64,000 nt of DNA from Salinicola avicenniae. Its GTDB lineage: Bacteria > Pseudomonadota > Gammaproteobacteria > Pseudomonadales > Halomonadaceae. Below are positions 51,102-59,804 of the stretch, one piece after another. The translations under genes were made by a program, and so were the position numbers. Position 1 is the first letter of the stretch, and the number at the start of each line of letters is the position of its first letter. The DNA lies in contig NZ_JAKQZC010000004.1 of NCBI RefSeq assembly GCF_023736115.1, positions 248,001 to 312,000 on the forward strand, read 5' to 3'. A model generated the notes under the pieces. That model saw nothing but the letters and a program-made list of their open reading frames with translations. It made no database searches and was not told the origin of the DNA.

Positions 51102-52265
51102 ATGCGTGTACTTCGCCTGTTGTTGACAAGCCTGCTGCTGTGGGCGCTGGCCAGCCCGGCCGTGGCTCGCGCGTTGACCGATAATGGCAGTTTGACCCTG
51201 AGTGGTTTCGGCACGCTGGGCATGGTGCACAGCAACCAGGATAGCGCCGAATTCATCCGCGATATCGGTCAGGCCAAAGGGGCCGGAGAGGGCTGGAGCG
51301 CACGCACCGATTCGCTTCTGGGCGCCCAGCTCGGCGTGCGCCTGAACGATGAACTGGATGTCGTGGTGCAGGGGATCAGCCGCTATCACGACAGCGGCAA
51401 TTTTCGTCCCGAGTTGAGCTGGGCCTTTCTGCGTTATCGTCCCGATCCCGCCGTACGCTTGCGTGTTGGTCGACTGGGTTGGGATGTCTACCAGCTCGCG
51501 GATTCCCGCTATGTCGGTTATGCCTATCCATGGGTACGTCCGCCGGTAGATCACTTCGGGACGTTACAACTGACGCATATCGATGGGGCGGATATCACCT
51601 TCAAGCAGCCCGTCGGCCGTGATCTGTTGCAGCTCAAGCTTTACGCCGGTCGCTCGGACAGCGAGATTTATCTGATCGACGGATTGACGGCGGATTTCGA
51701 TGTCGACCAAGTTTACGGTGGGAATCTCGACTACGAAACCGGCCCCTGGCGATTCCGCATGAGCTATACCCAGGTCCACTCGGATGTGGATTTCCAGGGC
51801 GCGGTGGCCGATCAGATCGAGCAGATTCCCTTCGCCAACCTCGATGCCAATCATGTTCTCGGTGACGTTTTCGGCTTTGACCGTATTACGCTCTTTTCTT
51901 TGGGGGCGCTCTATGACCGGGGCCCGTTGCAGGTCCAAACGGTCGTCAATCGCAGTCAAACCACGCGCCATGACGGGCAGATTGATTCCGGCTTCATTTC
52001 TCTTGGCTATCGGGTGGCGCCAGTGACACCTTATGTTGTCTTGTCGAGGGTCCAGACGACCTCCACCAATCCCGATAATAGCGATATCGATCAGCAGACC
52101 TGGTCGCTTGGTGCGCGTTACGATCTGGCCACCGGCATGGCACTGAAAGCGCAGTTCGATCGTATCCACACGCGGAGCCCGGGCTTTTTATGGCGCGACG
52201 CCGACAGTGGCTGGGACGGAGGGTGGAGTTCTGTCTTCAGCCTCGGTCTGGACTTCATCTTTTAA
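51102..52265 (+). CDS. Outer-membrane beta-barrel (porin-like) protein (cassette 2)
   Basis: A 387-residue secreted barrel with signal peptide MRVLRLLLTSLLLWALAS cleaved near AVARA. Strand-like alternation runs through the protein, which ends in Phe (SLGLDFIF). LRVGRLGWDVYQLADSRYVGYAYPWVRPP (in pieces) corresponds to the inner loop of the cassette 1 barrel at a similar position. It is the first gene of this cassette, ahead of the half-size binding protein and the GGDEF protein. A specific sensing role is inferred from the repeated association. Confidence 0.85.
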   Translation: MRVLRLLLTSLLLWALASPAVARALTDNGSLTLSGFGTLGMVHSNQDSAEFIRDIGQAKGAGEGWSARTDSLLGAQLGVRLNDELDVVVQGISRYHDSGNFRPELSWAFLRYRPDPAVRLRVGRLGWDVYQLADSRYVGYAYPWVRPPVDHFGTLQLTHIDGADITFKQPVGRDLLQLKLYAGRSDSEIYLIDGLTADFDVDQVYGGNLDYETGPWRFRMSYTQVHSDVDFQGAVADQIEQIPFANLDANHVLGDVFGFDRITLFSLGALYDRGPLQVQTVVNRSQTTRHDGQIDSGFISLGYRVAPVTPYVVLSRVQTTSTNPDNSDIDQQTWSLGARYDLATGMALKAQFDRIHTRSPGFLWRDADSGWDGGWSSVFSLGLDFIF

Positions 52266-52275
52266 GGGATCGTCC

Positions 52276-52692
52276 ATGAACCGAGTTAGAGCCTTCATAC
52301 TGTGCTCTCTGCTGTTGGTCACGATACCGGCGACAGCCGATATCGCGATCGTGGTAAGCAAGGAGAGCGGTATCTCGCAGATATCGCGTGACGACGCCGT
52401 CAATATCTTCATGGGGCGTTATCGCAAGCTGACCAACGGCCATCTGGCACTACCGGTCGACCTGACGCCGCTCAAGACGCGCTTCTACCGCGTGTTGGTC
52501 AATCGCGATGTCGCGACCATCAACTCCTACTGGGCACGTCTGGTGTTCTCCGGCGAGGCATCGCCGCCGCAGCAGATCGCGACACCGCTGGAAATGCGGG
52601 ATCTGGTCATGCACAACGCCAATACGCTGGGCTATATGGACAGCGACGAGGTCAACGACGACATCCATGTCGTGTTGACGCTGCATGAATAG
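52276..52692 (+). CDS. Half-size phosphate-binding-like periplasmic protein (cassette 2)
   Basis: A 138-residue secreted protein with signal peptide MNRVRAFILCSLLLVTIPA. It has the pattern IAIVVSKESGISQISRDDAVNIFMGRYRKLTNG in pieces, then FYRVLVNRDVATINSYWARLVFSGEASPP and LGYMDSDEV. It is homologous to the 26738 protein. The domain is one lobe of the PBP-like_2 fold. ATG 52276 starts the signal peptide. It lies 10 nt after the barrel stop and 6 nt before the GGDEF gene. Confidence 0.85.
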   Translation: MNRVRAFILCSLLLVTIPATADIAIVVSKESGISQISRDDAVNIFMGRYRKLTNGHLALPVDLTPLKTRFYRVLVNRDVATINSYWARLVFSGEASPPQQIATPLEMRDLVMHNANTLGYMDSDEVNDDIHVVLTLHE

Positions 52693-52698
52693 CGCGAC

Positions 52699-54306
52699 AT
52701 GACACGCTTGCTGACCCTGCTGCGAACCCGTCTGGCACTGCGTACAACGGCGATTATCCTGATGATCGTCGGCCTGCTTGGCCTGCTGTTCATGAGTGGC
52801 GCCGTCTATCTCAGCGCCAAGAGCGAGCAACGCAAGCAGGTGGAGCGGCTGGAAGAGCTGCTCTCCACCGTGGAGCGCACCGCGCAGGTCGCCTGTTTTC
52901 TCGGCGATCAGCACTTCGGCGAGGAGGTCATCGACGGGCTGCTGAGCAACCGGGTCGTCAACGCCGCACGGATTCGTCTCGGCGACGGCAGCCTGCTCGC
53001 CCAGGGGCGGTCGGAAGGCGTCGAGCTCGATGGCAGCAGCGTTGCGCGTGTCATCATGTCGCCCTTCGACGCCGAGGATGCGGTCTGCAGCATCACGCTG
53101 ACCCCCAACCAGCAGCGCATCGATGCGCTGGTCCGTGAGTCTTCCTTGTTCATCGGTCTCGTGCTGGTACTGCAGTTGACCGGCATCGGCATCTGCGTGG
53201 TGCTTGTCGTCGTGCGCTTCGTGACGCGTCCGATCACCGGGATCTCGCATCGTCTGAGTGAACTCGAGGCCGAAACGGGACAGAAGCTCAAGATTCCGCG
53301 CGGCAATCAGGGGGACGAGATCGGGCAGCTCGTCACCAGCGTCAACGCGATGATCGACAATCTGGTCGAGACGCTGGGCAAGGAGCGCCGGTTGCGACTG
53401 GCGAGAGAGGTCGAGGAGCGCCGCTATCGGGCGATCTTCGACAACGTCGAGGCGGGTATCTTCGAACTCGATGATGAAGGGTGGATTCGCGCCGCCAATC
53501 CGGCGTTCCGGACCCTATTCGACATCATCGGGGCGCGAGATCTGGAGCAGTACCCGCAGGCGCTGACATCACTCGTCAGCAGTGGCGCCCCGGGGCCGGA
53601 GGCGTTGCGTGGGCTGCTCGAGGGCGAGCAGGAACAGCGGCACTGGGAGGTGGCGCTGGGCGACGAGCGGCAGCAGCGTTGGGTCAATCTCATATTGAGC
53701 CCGCTGGAGACGGGGCGCATTCAGGGCGTGGCGCAGGATATCACCGCCAGCAAAACGGCGGCGGCGGCAGCCGAACGTATGGCGATCACCGATGCGCTGA
53801 CCGGGCTCGGTAACCGCCGTGGGCTCGATCACCGACTGGCGGTCATCGCGCGCCACCACCGGTTCTACCCGGAACGCGGCCATGCGTTGCTGGTGCTCGA
53901 TTTCGACCACTTCAAACAGATCAACGACACCTACGGCCATCACGCGGGAGATCGCGTGTTGCGCCATGTCGGCGATATTCTCTCCCAGCTGGTCCGTCAG
54001 CGTGACTACGTGGCCCGGCTCGGCGGTGACGAGTTCGTGTTGCTGCTCGACGGCTGCTCGCGGCGGGAGGAAGTGGAGCGGCTGCTCCAGCGTTTCGTCG
54101 AGCAGCTCGCCACGCCGATTTCGCTACCTGACGGGGAGAAGATCGTCATCGGGGCGAGTGTCGGCATCGCCATACTGGGGCGCGATACCGACGACCCGCA
54201 GCAGGCGATGCAGTATGCGGACATGGCGATGTACGCCGCCAAGCGCGCCGGGCGCAATGCCTGGCGCTTCCATGGCGACGATAGGCCAGAGGGCGCGTCG
54301 CGCTAG
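52699..54306 (+). CDS. Membrane diguanylate cyclase (CHASE8-like, HAMP, PAS, GGDEF)
   Basis: A 535-residue cyclase: helix 1 (about 12-38), a periplasmic domain (40-145; ERTAQVACFLGDQHFGEEVI resembles the CHASE8 sensor of YfiN/DgcN), helix 2 (148-172), HAMP (173-225), PAS (about 235-350) and GGDEF. The active motif GGDEF is at 442-446, with an inhibitory RxxD (Arg433, Asp436) five residues before, so product feedback is expected. No EAL domain. It is the last gene of cassette 2, and its stop overlaps the flavin reductase stop on the other strand (CTAG). Confidence 0.94.
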   Translation: MTRLLTLLRTRLALRTTAIILMIVGLLGLLFMSGAVYLSAKSEQRKQVERLEELLSTVERTAQVACFLGDQHFGEEVIDGLLSNRVVNAARIRLGDGSLLAQGRSEGVELDGSSVARVIMSPFDAEDAVCSITLTPNQQRIDALVRESSLFIGLVLVLQLTGIGICVVLVVVRFVTRPITGISHRLSELEAETGQKLKIPRGNQGDEIGQLVTSVNAMIDNLVETLGKERRLRLAREVEERRYRAIFDNVEAGIFELDDEGWIRAANPAFRTLFDIIGARDLEQYPQALTSLVSSGAPGPEALRGLLEGEQEQRHWEVALGDERQQRWVNLILSPLETGRIQGVAQDITASKTAAAAAERMAITDALTGLGNRRGLDHRLAVIARHHRFYPERGHALLVLDFDHFKQINDTYGHHAGDRVLRHVGDILSQLVRQRDYVARLGGDEFVLLLDGCSRREEVERLLQRFVEQLATPISLPDGEKIVIGASVGIAILGRDTDDPQQAMQYADMAMYAAKRAGRNAWRFHGDDRPEGASR

Positions 54307-54923
54307 CCGGGGCGGTACATCTGAAACTTGCGAGCCTCGTCGATCTCGAAATAGTCGGCCGGGCCGCCACCGCGCAGAATCGGCCGCGCCTCGGCGGTCT
54401 GGTAGGCGCCGTCGGTGAGCAGCGCAGGATCGATATGCACGCCGACCACTTCGCCAAAGACCATCCAGGTGTCGAGTTCGTCACCGGCGGCTGACTGCAG
54501 GCGCAGCGTCTGCGTCAGGCGGCATTCGAAGACCACGCGCGCCTGCTGAACGTGAGGGACCTCGACGACGCGAGAGGGCGCCGGCGTCAGCCCCGCCAGG
54601 GCGAACTCGTCGACATCGGCCTCGACCGATGCACAGCTTTCGTTCATCGGCTCGGCCAGTTCGCGGGTCGCCAACTGCCAGCAGAATTCGCCGGTCGCTT
54701 CGATATTGCGCACGCTATCCTTGTAGCCCACGCTGGCGAAGCCGACGATCGGCGGCGTGTAATTGAAGCCGTTGAAGAAACTGTAGGGTGCCAGGTTGAG
54801 TGTGCCGTCGCGGTCGTGCGAGGAGATCCAGCCGATCGGTCGCGGACCGACGATGGCGTTAAACGGGTCGTGGGGCAGACCGTGACCGAGATGCGGTTCG
54901 TAGAAGTGGGCGTTGCTGGGCAT
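54303..54923 (-). CDS. Flavin reductase family protein
   Basis: A 206-residue FMN-binding split-barrel protein. Typical are GPRPIGWISSHDRDGTLNLAPYSFFNGF in pieces (FMN site, about 26-52), ATGEFCWQLATRELAEPMN and the FGEVVGVHID segment. It supplies reduced FMN or acts as an oxidoreductase. It is divergent from the luciferase-like monooxygenase gene, the usual partner type in two-component FMN systems. Confidence 0.9.
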   Translation of the reverse strand: MPSNAHFYEPHLGHGLPHDPFNAIVGPRPIGWISSHDRDGTLNLAPYSFFNGFNYTPPIVGFASVGYKDSVRNIEATGEFCWQLATRELAEPMNESCASVEADVDEFALAGLTPAPSRVVEVPHVQQARVVFECRLTQTLRLQSAAGDELDTWMVFGEVVGVHIDPALLTDGAYQTAEARPILRGGGPADYFEIDEARKFQMYRPG

Positions 54924-54966
54924 GTCTGGGATTCCTTGGCCGGTGCCGTCTATCTACCGGAAAGTG

Positions 54967-54994
54967 AAGCGGAAGATCAGAAGCGGAAAATCAG
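54967..54994 (+). repeat. 14-bp direct duplication upstream of the monooxygenase start
   Basis: AAGCGGAAGATCAG followed directly by AAGCGGAAAATCAG, one base different, ending 18 nt before ATG 55013. It may alter ribosome binding spacing or be a regulator site. Confidence 0.8.
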
Positions 54995-55012
54995 GAGTCG
55001 AAGGATAGTCCC

Positions 55013-55969
55013 ATGTCGGAATCTATCGCCACTCTCGCCAATCCTGCGGGGCGCCTGTTCACGCCGGGGCGGCTGTCGATCGGCTTGAATCTGCCGCTGG
55101 TGCGGTCCGGGCAGCGGGTGGTCAATGTTGCGGCCCAGCGTGCGCTGGCACGGCGGGCCGACGCGGCGGGCTTCCGTGCCCTGTGGGTGCGGGACGTGCC
55201 GCTCAACAGCCCGGACTATCCCGATCCGGTCGGGCATCTCGACCCCTGGAGCTGGCTGGGCGCCTTGGCGGTCGAGACGCGCCAGGCCGTGCTGGTCAGC
55301 GGCGCCATCGTGCTGCCGTTGCGTCACCCGCTGCATATCGCCAAGGCGGCAGCGTCCGTGGCCGTGCTGTCCGAAGGGCGCTTCGTCCTGGGGCTCGGCG
55401 CGGGAGATCGCCCGGGCGAGTTCGCCGCCTTCGGACGCGAGATTGGCGAACGCCGCCGGCGGTTTGCCGAGCACTGGGAACGGGTCGCGCTCGCGCTCGG
55501 CGAGCCGTCAACCGTGGTGCCTGATCGCCACGAAACGGAAACGCCGACGTTCCGGCTCGAACCTCAGCCGCCGAGTTCGGTGCCGCTGCTGGCGGTCGGC
55601 TCCGGCGGGCAGAGCGTGAACTGGATCGCACGCCACGCCATAGGCTGGATGACCTATCACCGCGAACCGGGACAGCAGCGCGACCGCTACCGGCTCTGGC
55701 GCACGGCCGTCGAGCGTAGCGTGCCGGGCGAATTCCGCGCCTTTGGCGAGGCGATGCGCCTTGCGCTGGAGACCGACCCCGATGCGCCGGCGGCGCCGAT
55801 CTCGCTGGGATATCGTAGCGGGCGGCATGCCCTGGTCGGCGAGCTCTCCCGCCTGCGCGAGATGGGCGTTCACCATGTCTCGCTCAATCTCGAGCTGGAC
55901 GAACGCCCCGCCGAGGCGGTGATCGACGAGTTGGCGGCCCACGTGCTGCCGCACTTCCACTCGCCGTGA
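55013..55969 (+). CDS. Luciferase-like (LLM class) oxidoreductase
   Basis: A 318-residue flavin-dependent monooxygenase-like barrel. GRLSIGLNLPL, AGFRALWVRDVPLNSPDYPDP and GRFVLGLGAGDRPGEFAAFG (in pieces) are typical of an LLM subfamily of unknown substrate. AAGGAT precedes ATG 55013. Divergence from the flavin reductase gene suggests a two-component system, with reduced FMN supplied by that protein. Confidence 0.88.
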   Translation: MSESIATLANPAGRLFTPGRLSIGLNLPLVRSGQRVVNVAAQRALARRADAAGFRALWVRDVPLNSPDYPDPVGHLDPWSWLGALAVETRQAVLVSGAIVLPLRHPLHIAKAAASVAVLSEGRFVLGLGAGDRPGEFAAFGREIGERRRRFAEHWERVALALGEPSTVVPDRHETETPTFRLEPQPPSSVPLLAVGSGGQSVNWIARHAIGWMTYHREPGQQRDRYRLWRTAVERSVPGEFRAFGEAMRLALETDPDAPAAPISLGYRSGRHALVGELSRLREMGVHHVSLNLELDERPAEAVIDELAAHVLPHFHSP

Positions 55970-56047
55970 TTCGGCGACCGGCGTGAACCGGCCGGCGAGC
56001 GCGCTACCGGCACCGAGCGGCTGCCTTGCTGGGCGCGGATCGCCGGC

Positions 56048-56773
56048 TTACTGGGCGTGGGTCGCCAGAAAAGTCAGCGTGCGGCCGTGAGCCAGTGCCG
56101 AGGCGTGCTGGTTGTAGCTGGCGCGGGCCCAGCAGTTGAAGCCGTGTTCGGCACCCCCGTAGAGATGGACCTCTACATCGCTGCGGCCTTCGAAGGCCGC
56201 ACGCGTGCGCTCGACGTGCTCCAGCGGGATGTGATCGTCCTCGGCACCGAAGTGGAACTGGGTCGGGACCTTGAGCGCGTCGGCGCGGTCGAGATACTCT
56301 GTCAGCCCGCCGGCGTAGTAGCAGATCGCGGCATCGACGCCAGCATCCAGACCGCTGAGGTAGGAGAGCACGCCGCCCATGCAGTAGCCTACCGAGGCGA
56401 CCGGGCCGTCGCAGACCGGGCTCGCCCGGAATGCCTTCACGGCCGCCCGCAGATCGCTGATCGCCGTGGGATAGTCCAGCGCGTTCTTGTGCGCGGCTGC
56501 GGCCTTCCAGTCCTCGCCCTCGTAGCCTAGTTCGACGCCCGGCGCTTCGCGCCAGAAGATGTCAGGGGCGATCACCGAATAACCGTCGAGCGCGTACTGC
56601 TCGGCCACGCCACGGATATGGCCGTTGACGCCGAAGATCTCCTGGATCAGCAGAATGCCGGGGCCCTTGCCCTTGTGCGGCAGCGCCTGATAAGCCTTGA
56701 ACGTCTGGCCGTCCTCGGCCGTGATCTCGATCCACTCGGTTCGGATCCGGGTCTGGGAATCGCTTTGAGACAT
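56048..56773 (-). CDS. Dienelactone hydrolase family protein
   Basis: An alpha/beta hydrolase of 241 residues. The nucleophile is Cys in VGYCMGGVLSYLSG; the acid Asp is in FGAEDDHIP and the His in GGAEHGFNCW, forming the Cys-Asp-His triad of dienelactone hydrolases. The substrate is uncertain, because no chlorocatechol genes are nearby. I chose ATG 56773, which has GGGAGA upstream; an in-frame start at 56896 would add 41 unrelated residues. Confidence 0.92.
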   Translation of the reverse strand: MSQSDSQTRIRTEWIEITAEDGQTFKAYQALPHKGKGPGILLIQEIFGVNGHIRGVAEQYALDGYSVIAPDIFWREAPGVELGYEGEDWKAAAAHKNALDYPTAISDLRAAVKAFRASPVCDGPVASVGYCMGGVLSYLSGLDAGVDAAICYYAGGLTEYLDRADALKVPTQFHFGAEDDHIPLEHVERTRAAFEGRSDVEVHLYGGAEHGFNCWARASYNQHASALAHGRTLTFLATHAQ

Positions 56774-57078
56774 GGTTTCTCCCTGCGGGCCCGGTGGAAA
56801 AGAGTGACATGACAGCGGATGATCGAGGGCCCGAATCAGGCAGTCTAGCAGTTGCCCGGGCGTGGTTGTCGCTTCTCGCTCCCTGGCGACAAGCACGTCG
56901 CTTTCGATCCGGAGGCGATGTTGAGCGAACGGCGGCCTGTGCCGGATCGCGAGTGAGCGACTACACCTCGGGTGCCCGCTTGCTATGCTGAAGGAGCCGG
57001 GAGGTTCGTGCCCGGCAGGCGCTGACGGTTCCGCGTCAACGCCTCATGGATTCGCCGTCGACGCAAGGGAGTGTGTCA

Positions 57079-58875
57079 ATGTTCAGGAATGCTGGGTCCG
57101 GAAACGGCCGCTGGGCCGTCGTCTTCGGACTGGTTGTCTTGTTGCTGTTTGCGGCCATCGTCATCACGCCGTGGGCCTTGACCCAGTGGGCCGAAAGTCG
57201 CTTCACGCGCACGCTGGGCGCCCCGGTGCATCTCGAACGCATCACCCTCAATCCCTTCACGGCGACAGCCAGATTCTCGGGGCTCGATATCGGTGAGCCG
57301 CGCACGCCGATGATCACGGTGCCCAGCGGCGAGGTGATGTTCGCCTGGTCGACGCTGTGGCAGTCCGGCATTCAGGTGCGGCAGGTGCGGCTCGAGGCCC
57401 CGCGTCTGCATCTCGTCTCGCGCGCCGATGGCTCCCTCAACGTGGCGACGCTGGGTAGCGAAGGGGCGGCGGGCTCGTCTGGCAGCGCTTCCTCACAAGC
57501 AGACAGCGAGGCATCGCCGCTCACGATTGCGCGGCTCGAGGCGCACGGTGGCCGCATCGACTGGCAGGATCGGCGCACGCCGGAGAACGCCTCGCTCAGG
57601 GCGAGCGACGTCGAGGTGACATTGCACGACTACCGGCTGGGTAGCGGTCGCCCGATGCACGGGCAGGCGACAGCGACACTCGGCGGGGGCACGGTCGATC
57701 TCGAAGGGGCATTCGGTATCCAGCCTTTCACCGGCGATCTCGCCGTGACCACGCAGCAGGTCGCGGCGGCGCCACTCGATCCCTGGCTCACCGCGGCGGT
57801 GCCGGCGCGGATCGATGCCGGGCGCTTCGATCTCGACGGTCGGCTCCGCTTCGGTGCCGCCAGCGAGGCACTGATCGCCTATCGCGGACAGGTGGCGCTC
57901 ACTGGATTCGAGACGCATGCGCCGCAGGGGCAGCCGCTCTTCTCGCTGGCGCAGGGGCGCTTCGAGAAGGTCGATTTCGCCTCTGGCAAGCAGCTGCGGG
58001 TGGCGTCGGCGACGCTGACCGGGCCCAAGTTGACCGCCCAGTTGGGAGAGTCGGGGCAGTTCAACCTGGCCGAGGCGTTGGGTAGAGGGCAGGACGATGC
58101 GCCGCGCGCCGGCGGCGATGAGACTGGCAGTGGCGGCGCGGAGGCTGGCAGTAGCGGCGGCGATGATACTGACAGCGGCGGCGATAACGGAGCTGACGAA
58201 AATGGTGGCCGCGGTCGCGAAGGCCAGGGCGGCGGACTGTCCGTCGCGCTCGACCATCTCGGAATCGAGCAAGGCGAGTTCGATTTCGAGGATCGCCGCA
58301 TGTCACCGACCGTGGCTCTCGATATCGACGAACTCGAAGGCGAGCTGAACGGCCTGGACTCGCGCAGCGACGCCCCGGTGAGCTATCGCTTCGATGGTAT
58401 GGAGAGCGATGGAACGCCGGTCATGATCGAAGGCGAGGCGAGCTTTGGTGACTCGCTCGAGGCGCGCCTGCGCCTGACCACCGAGCGGTTGGCGCTATCG
58501 GAATTCGCTCCCTACATCCGGCGTTTCGCCGGTTACCGAATCGACAGCGGCAGTGCCGACCTGGATCTCAACTATCAGCTTCGTGACGGCGCGCTCACGG
58601 CGCGCAATCACATCATTATCAAGCAGCTCGATCTGGGCGAGCAGACCGACCAGGACGAGACATCGCTGCCGTTGAAGAAGCTGGTCGGGCTGCTGCAGGC
58701 GGAATCCGGCGTGATCGATCTCGACATTCCGATCGAGACCACGGTCGATGGCGACACGCAGGTGGATATGAGCGTGGTGATCTGGCAGGCGATCCGCGAG
58801 TCGCTCGCGAATCTCCTCACCTCGCCGGTCGACTCGCTGCAGGCCCTGATTGGCGGCGACAACAGCGCGGATTGA
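57079..58875 (+). CDS. DUF748 (AsmA-like) envelope protein
   Basis: A 598-residue protein with one N-terminal membrane helix (about 12-35) and a periplasmic AsmA/DUF748 body: LERITLNPFTATARFSGLDIGE near the start and TERLALSEFAPYIRRFAGYRIDSGSADLDLNY near the end (in pieces). Proteins of this superfamily span the periplasm and are linked to lipid transport or outer-membrane assembly. A Gly/Asp/Ser-rich disordered insert (about 340-385) interrupts the repeats. Compared with the ~1000-residue family members it is short. GGGAG precedes ATG 57079. Confidence 0.88.
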   Translation: MFRNAGSGNGRWAVVFGLVVLLLFAAIVITPWALTQWAESRFTRTLGAPVHLERITLNPFTATARFSGLDIGEPRTPMITVPSGEVMFAWSTLWQSGIQVRQVRLEAPRLHLVSRADGSLNVATLGSEGAAGSSGSASSQADSEASPLTIARLEAHGGRIDWQDRRTPENASLRASDVEVTLHDYRLGSGRPMHGQATATLGGGTVDLEGAFGIQPFTGDLAVTTQQVAAAPLDPWLTAAVPARIDAGRFDLDGRLRFGAASEALIAYRGQVALTGFETHAPQGQPLFSLAQGRFEKVDFASGKQLRVASATLTGPKLTAQLGESGQFNLAEALGRGQDDAPRAGGDETGSGGAEAGSSGGDDTDSGGDNGADENGGRGREGQGGGLSVALDHLGIEQGEFDFEDRRMSPTVALDIDELEGELNGLDSRSDAPVSYRFDGMESDGTPVMIEGEASFGDSLEARLRLTTERLALSEFAPYIRRFAGYRIDSGSADLDLNYQLRDGALTARNHIIIKQLDLGEQTDQDETSLPLKKLVGLLQAESGVIDLDIPIETTVDGDTQVDMSVVIWQAIRESLANLLTSPVDSLQALIGGDNSAD

Positions 58876-58888
58876 CGTTCGGCGCCGC

Positions 58889-59572
58889 CTAGCCTCGACG
58901 GTCCTCGATCACGCGTCGCCCGCGTAGGCAGTCCGCTTCGTGCGGTTCGTCGACCCAAGGCTCGGCGATGCCCTGTTCGATCCACTCGGCGACGGCGGAA
59001 TGCGCAAGCAGGCGCCGTGCATAGGCGGCGGCGGCCTCACCGAGCTCGAGGCCGTAAGCGCGCACGCGCACGGCGACTGGCGCGAACATGGCGTCGACTG
59101 CGGTGAAAGCGCCTCCCGCCAGCCAGGGACCGCCGAAGGTATCGAGACCTTCTTTCCATAGCGCATCAAGACGCGCGATATCTTTCATGAGCGCCGTGCT
59201 CGGCGTGCCGAGATCGATGCTCAGCGAGCAGGTCATCGAACATTCGTCGCGGAGGGCGGCAAAGCCGGCATGCATCTCGGCACTGGCGCAGCGCGCCCAG
59301 GTACGGGCATTACGATCGCCGGGCCAGACTGCGGCATGGTCTTCGGCGAGGGTTTCGATAATCGCCAGCGATTCCCAGACCACAAGATCACCGTCATGCA
59401 GACAAGGCACCTTGGCCGTGGGGGAAAATCGCGTGAACGCTTGCTGCATGCCGGCGCCTTCGAAGGGCGTCATGACTTCCTCGAAGGGAATTTCCAGCGT
59501 GCGTAGCAGTACCCAGGGCCGCATCGACCAAGATGAGTAGTTCTTGTTGGCGATAAAGAGTCGATAAGCCAT
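58889..59572 (-). CDS. Glutathione S-transferase family protein
   Basis: A 227-residue GST. The thioredoxin-fold N terminus has YSSWSMRPW (active Ser region), ARVPCLHDG-like VPCLHDGDLVVWESLAI with the cis-Pro and the glutathione-binding Glu-Ser, then an all-helical C-terminal domain. The type is close to YfcF/maleylacetoacetate isomerase-like enzymes. GAGG precedes ATG 59572. It is divergent from cysJ and convergent with the DUF748 gene. Confidence 0.92.
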   Translation of the reverse strand: MAYRLFIANKNYSSWSMRPWVLLRTLEIPFEEVMTPFEGAGMQQAFTRFSPTAKVPCLHDGDLVVWESLAIIETLAEDHAAVWPGDRNARTWARCASAEMHAGFAALRDECSMTCSLSIDLGTPSTALMKDIARLDALWKEGLDTFGGPWLAGGAFTAVDAMFAPVAVRVRAYGLELGEAAAAYARRLLAHSAVAEWIEQGIAEPWVDEPHEADCLRGRRVIEDRRG

Positions 59573-59804
59573 GAGAGCCTCGGATCACGTGAATGAGAAG
59601 CCGAGTATGCGTCGTCGACTTCGGGGCGCAAAGCCTTCATCACTCGACCAATAATCCTGAATCGAATAATGACAGCGCGGATCGAACTTTTCGCTTTTTG
59701 CACATTGCCCCAACACTGAGCGGTTCTGTGCCTAACCTTTGCCCAGGGAATGGCAAGGCGTGATGCCGACAACGCGCGACTTCAGCACCGACGAGAGATT
59801 CTGA

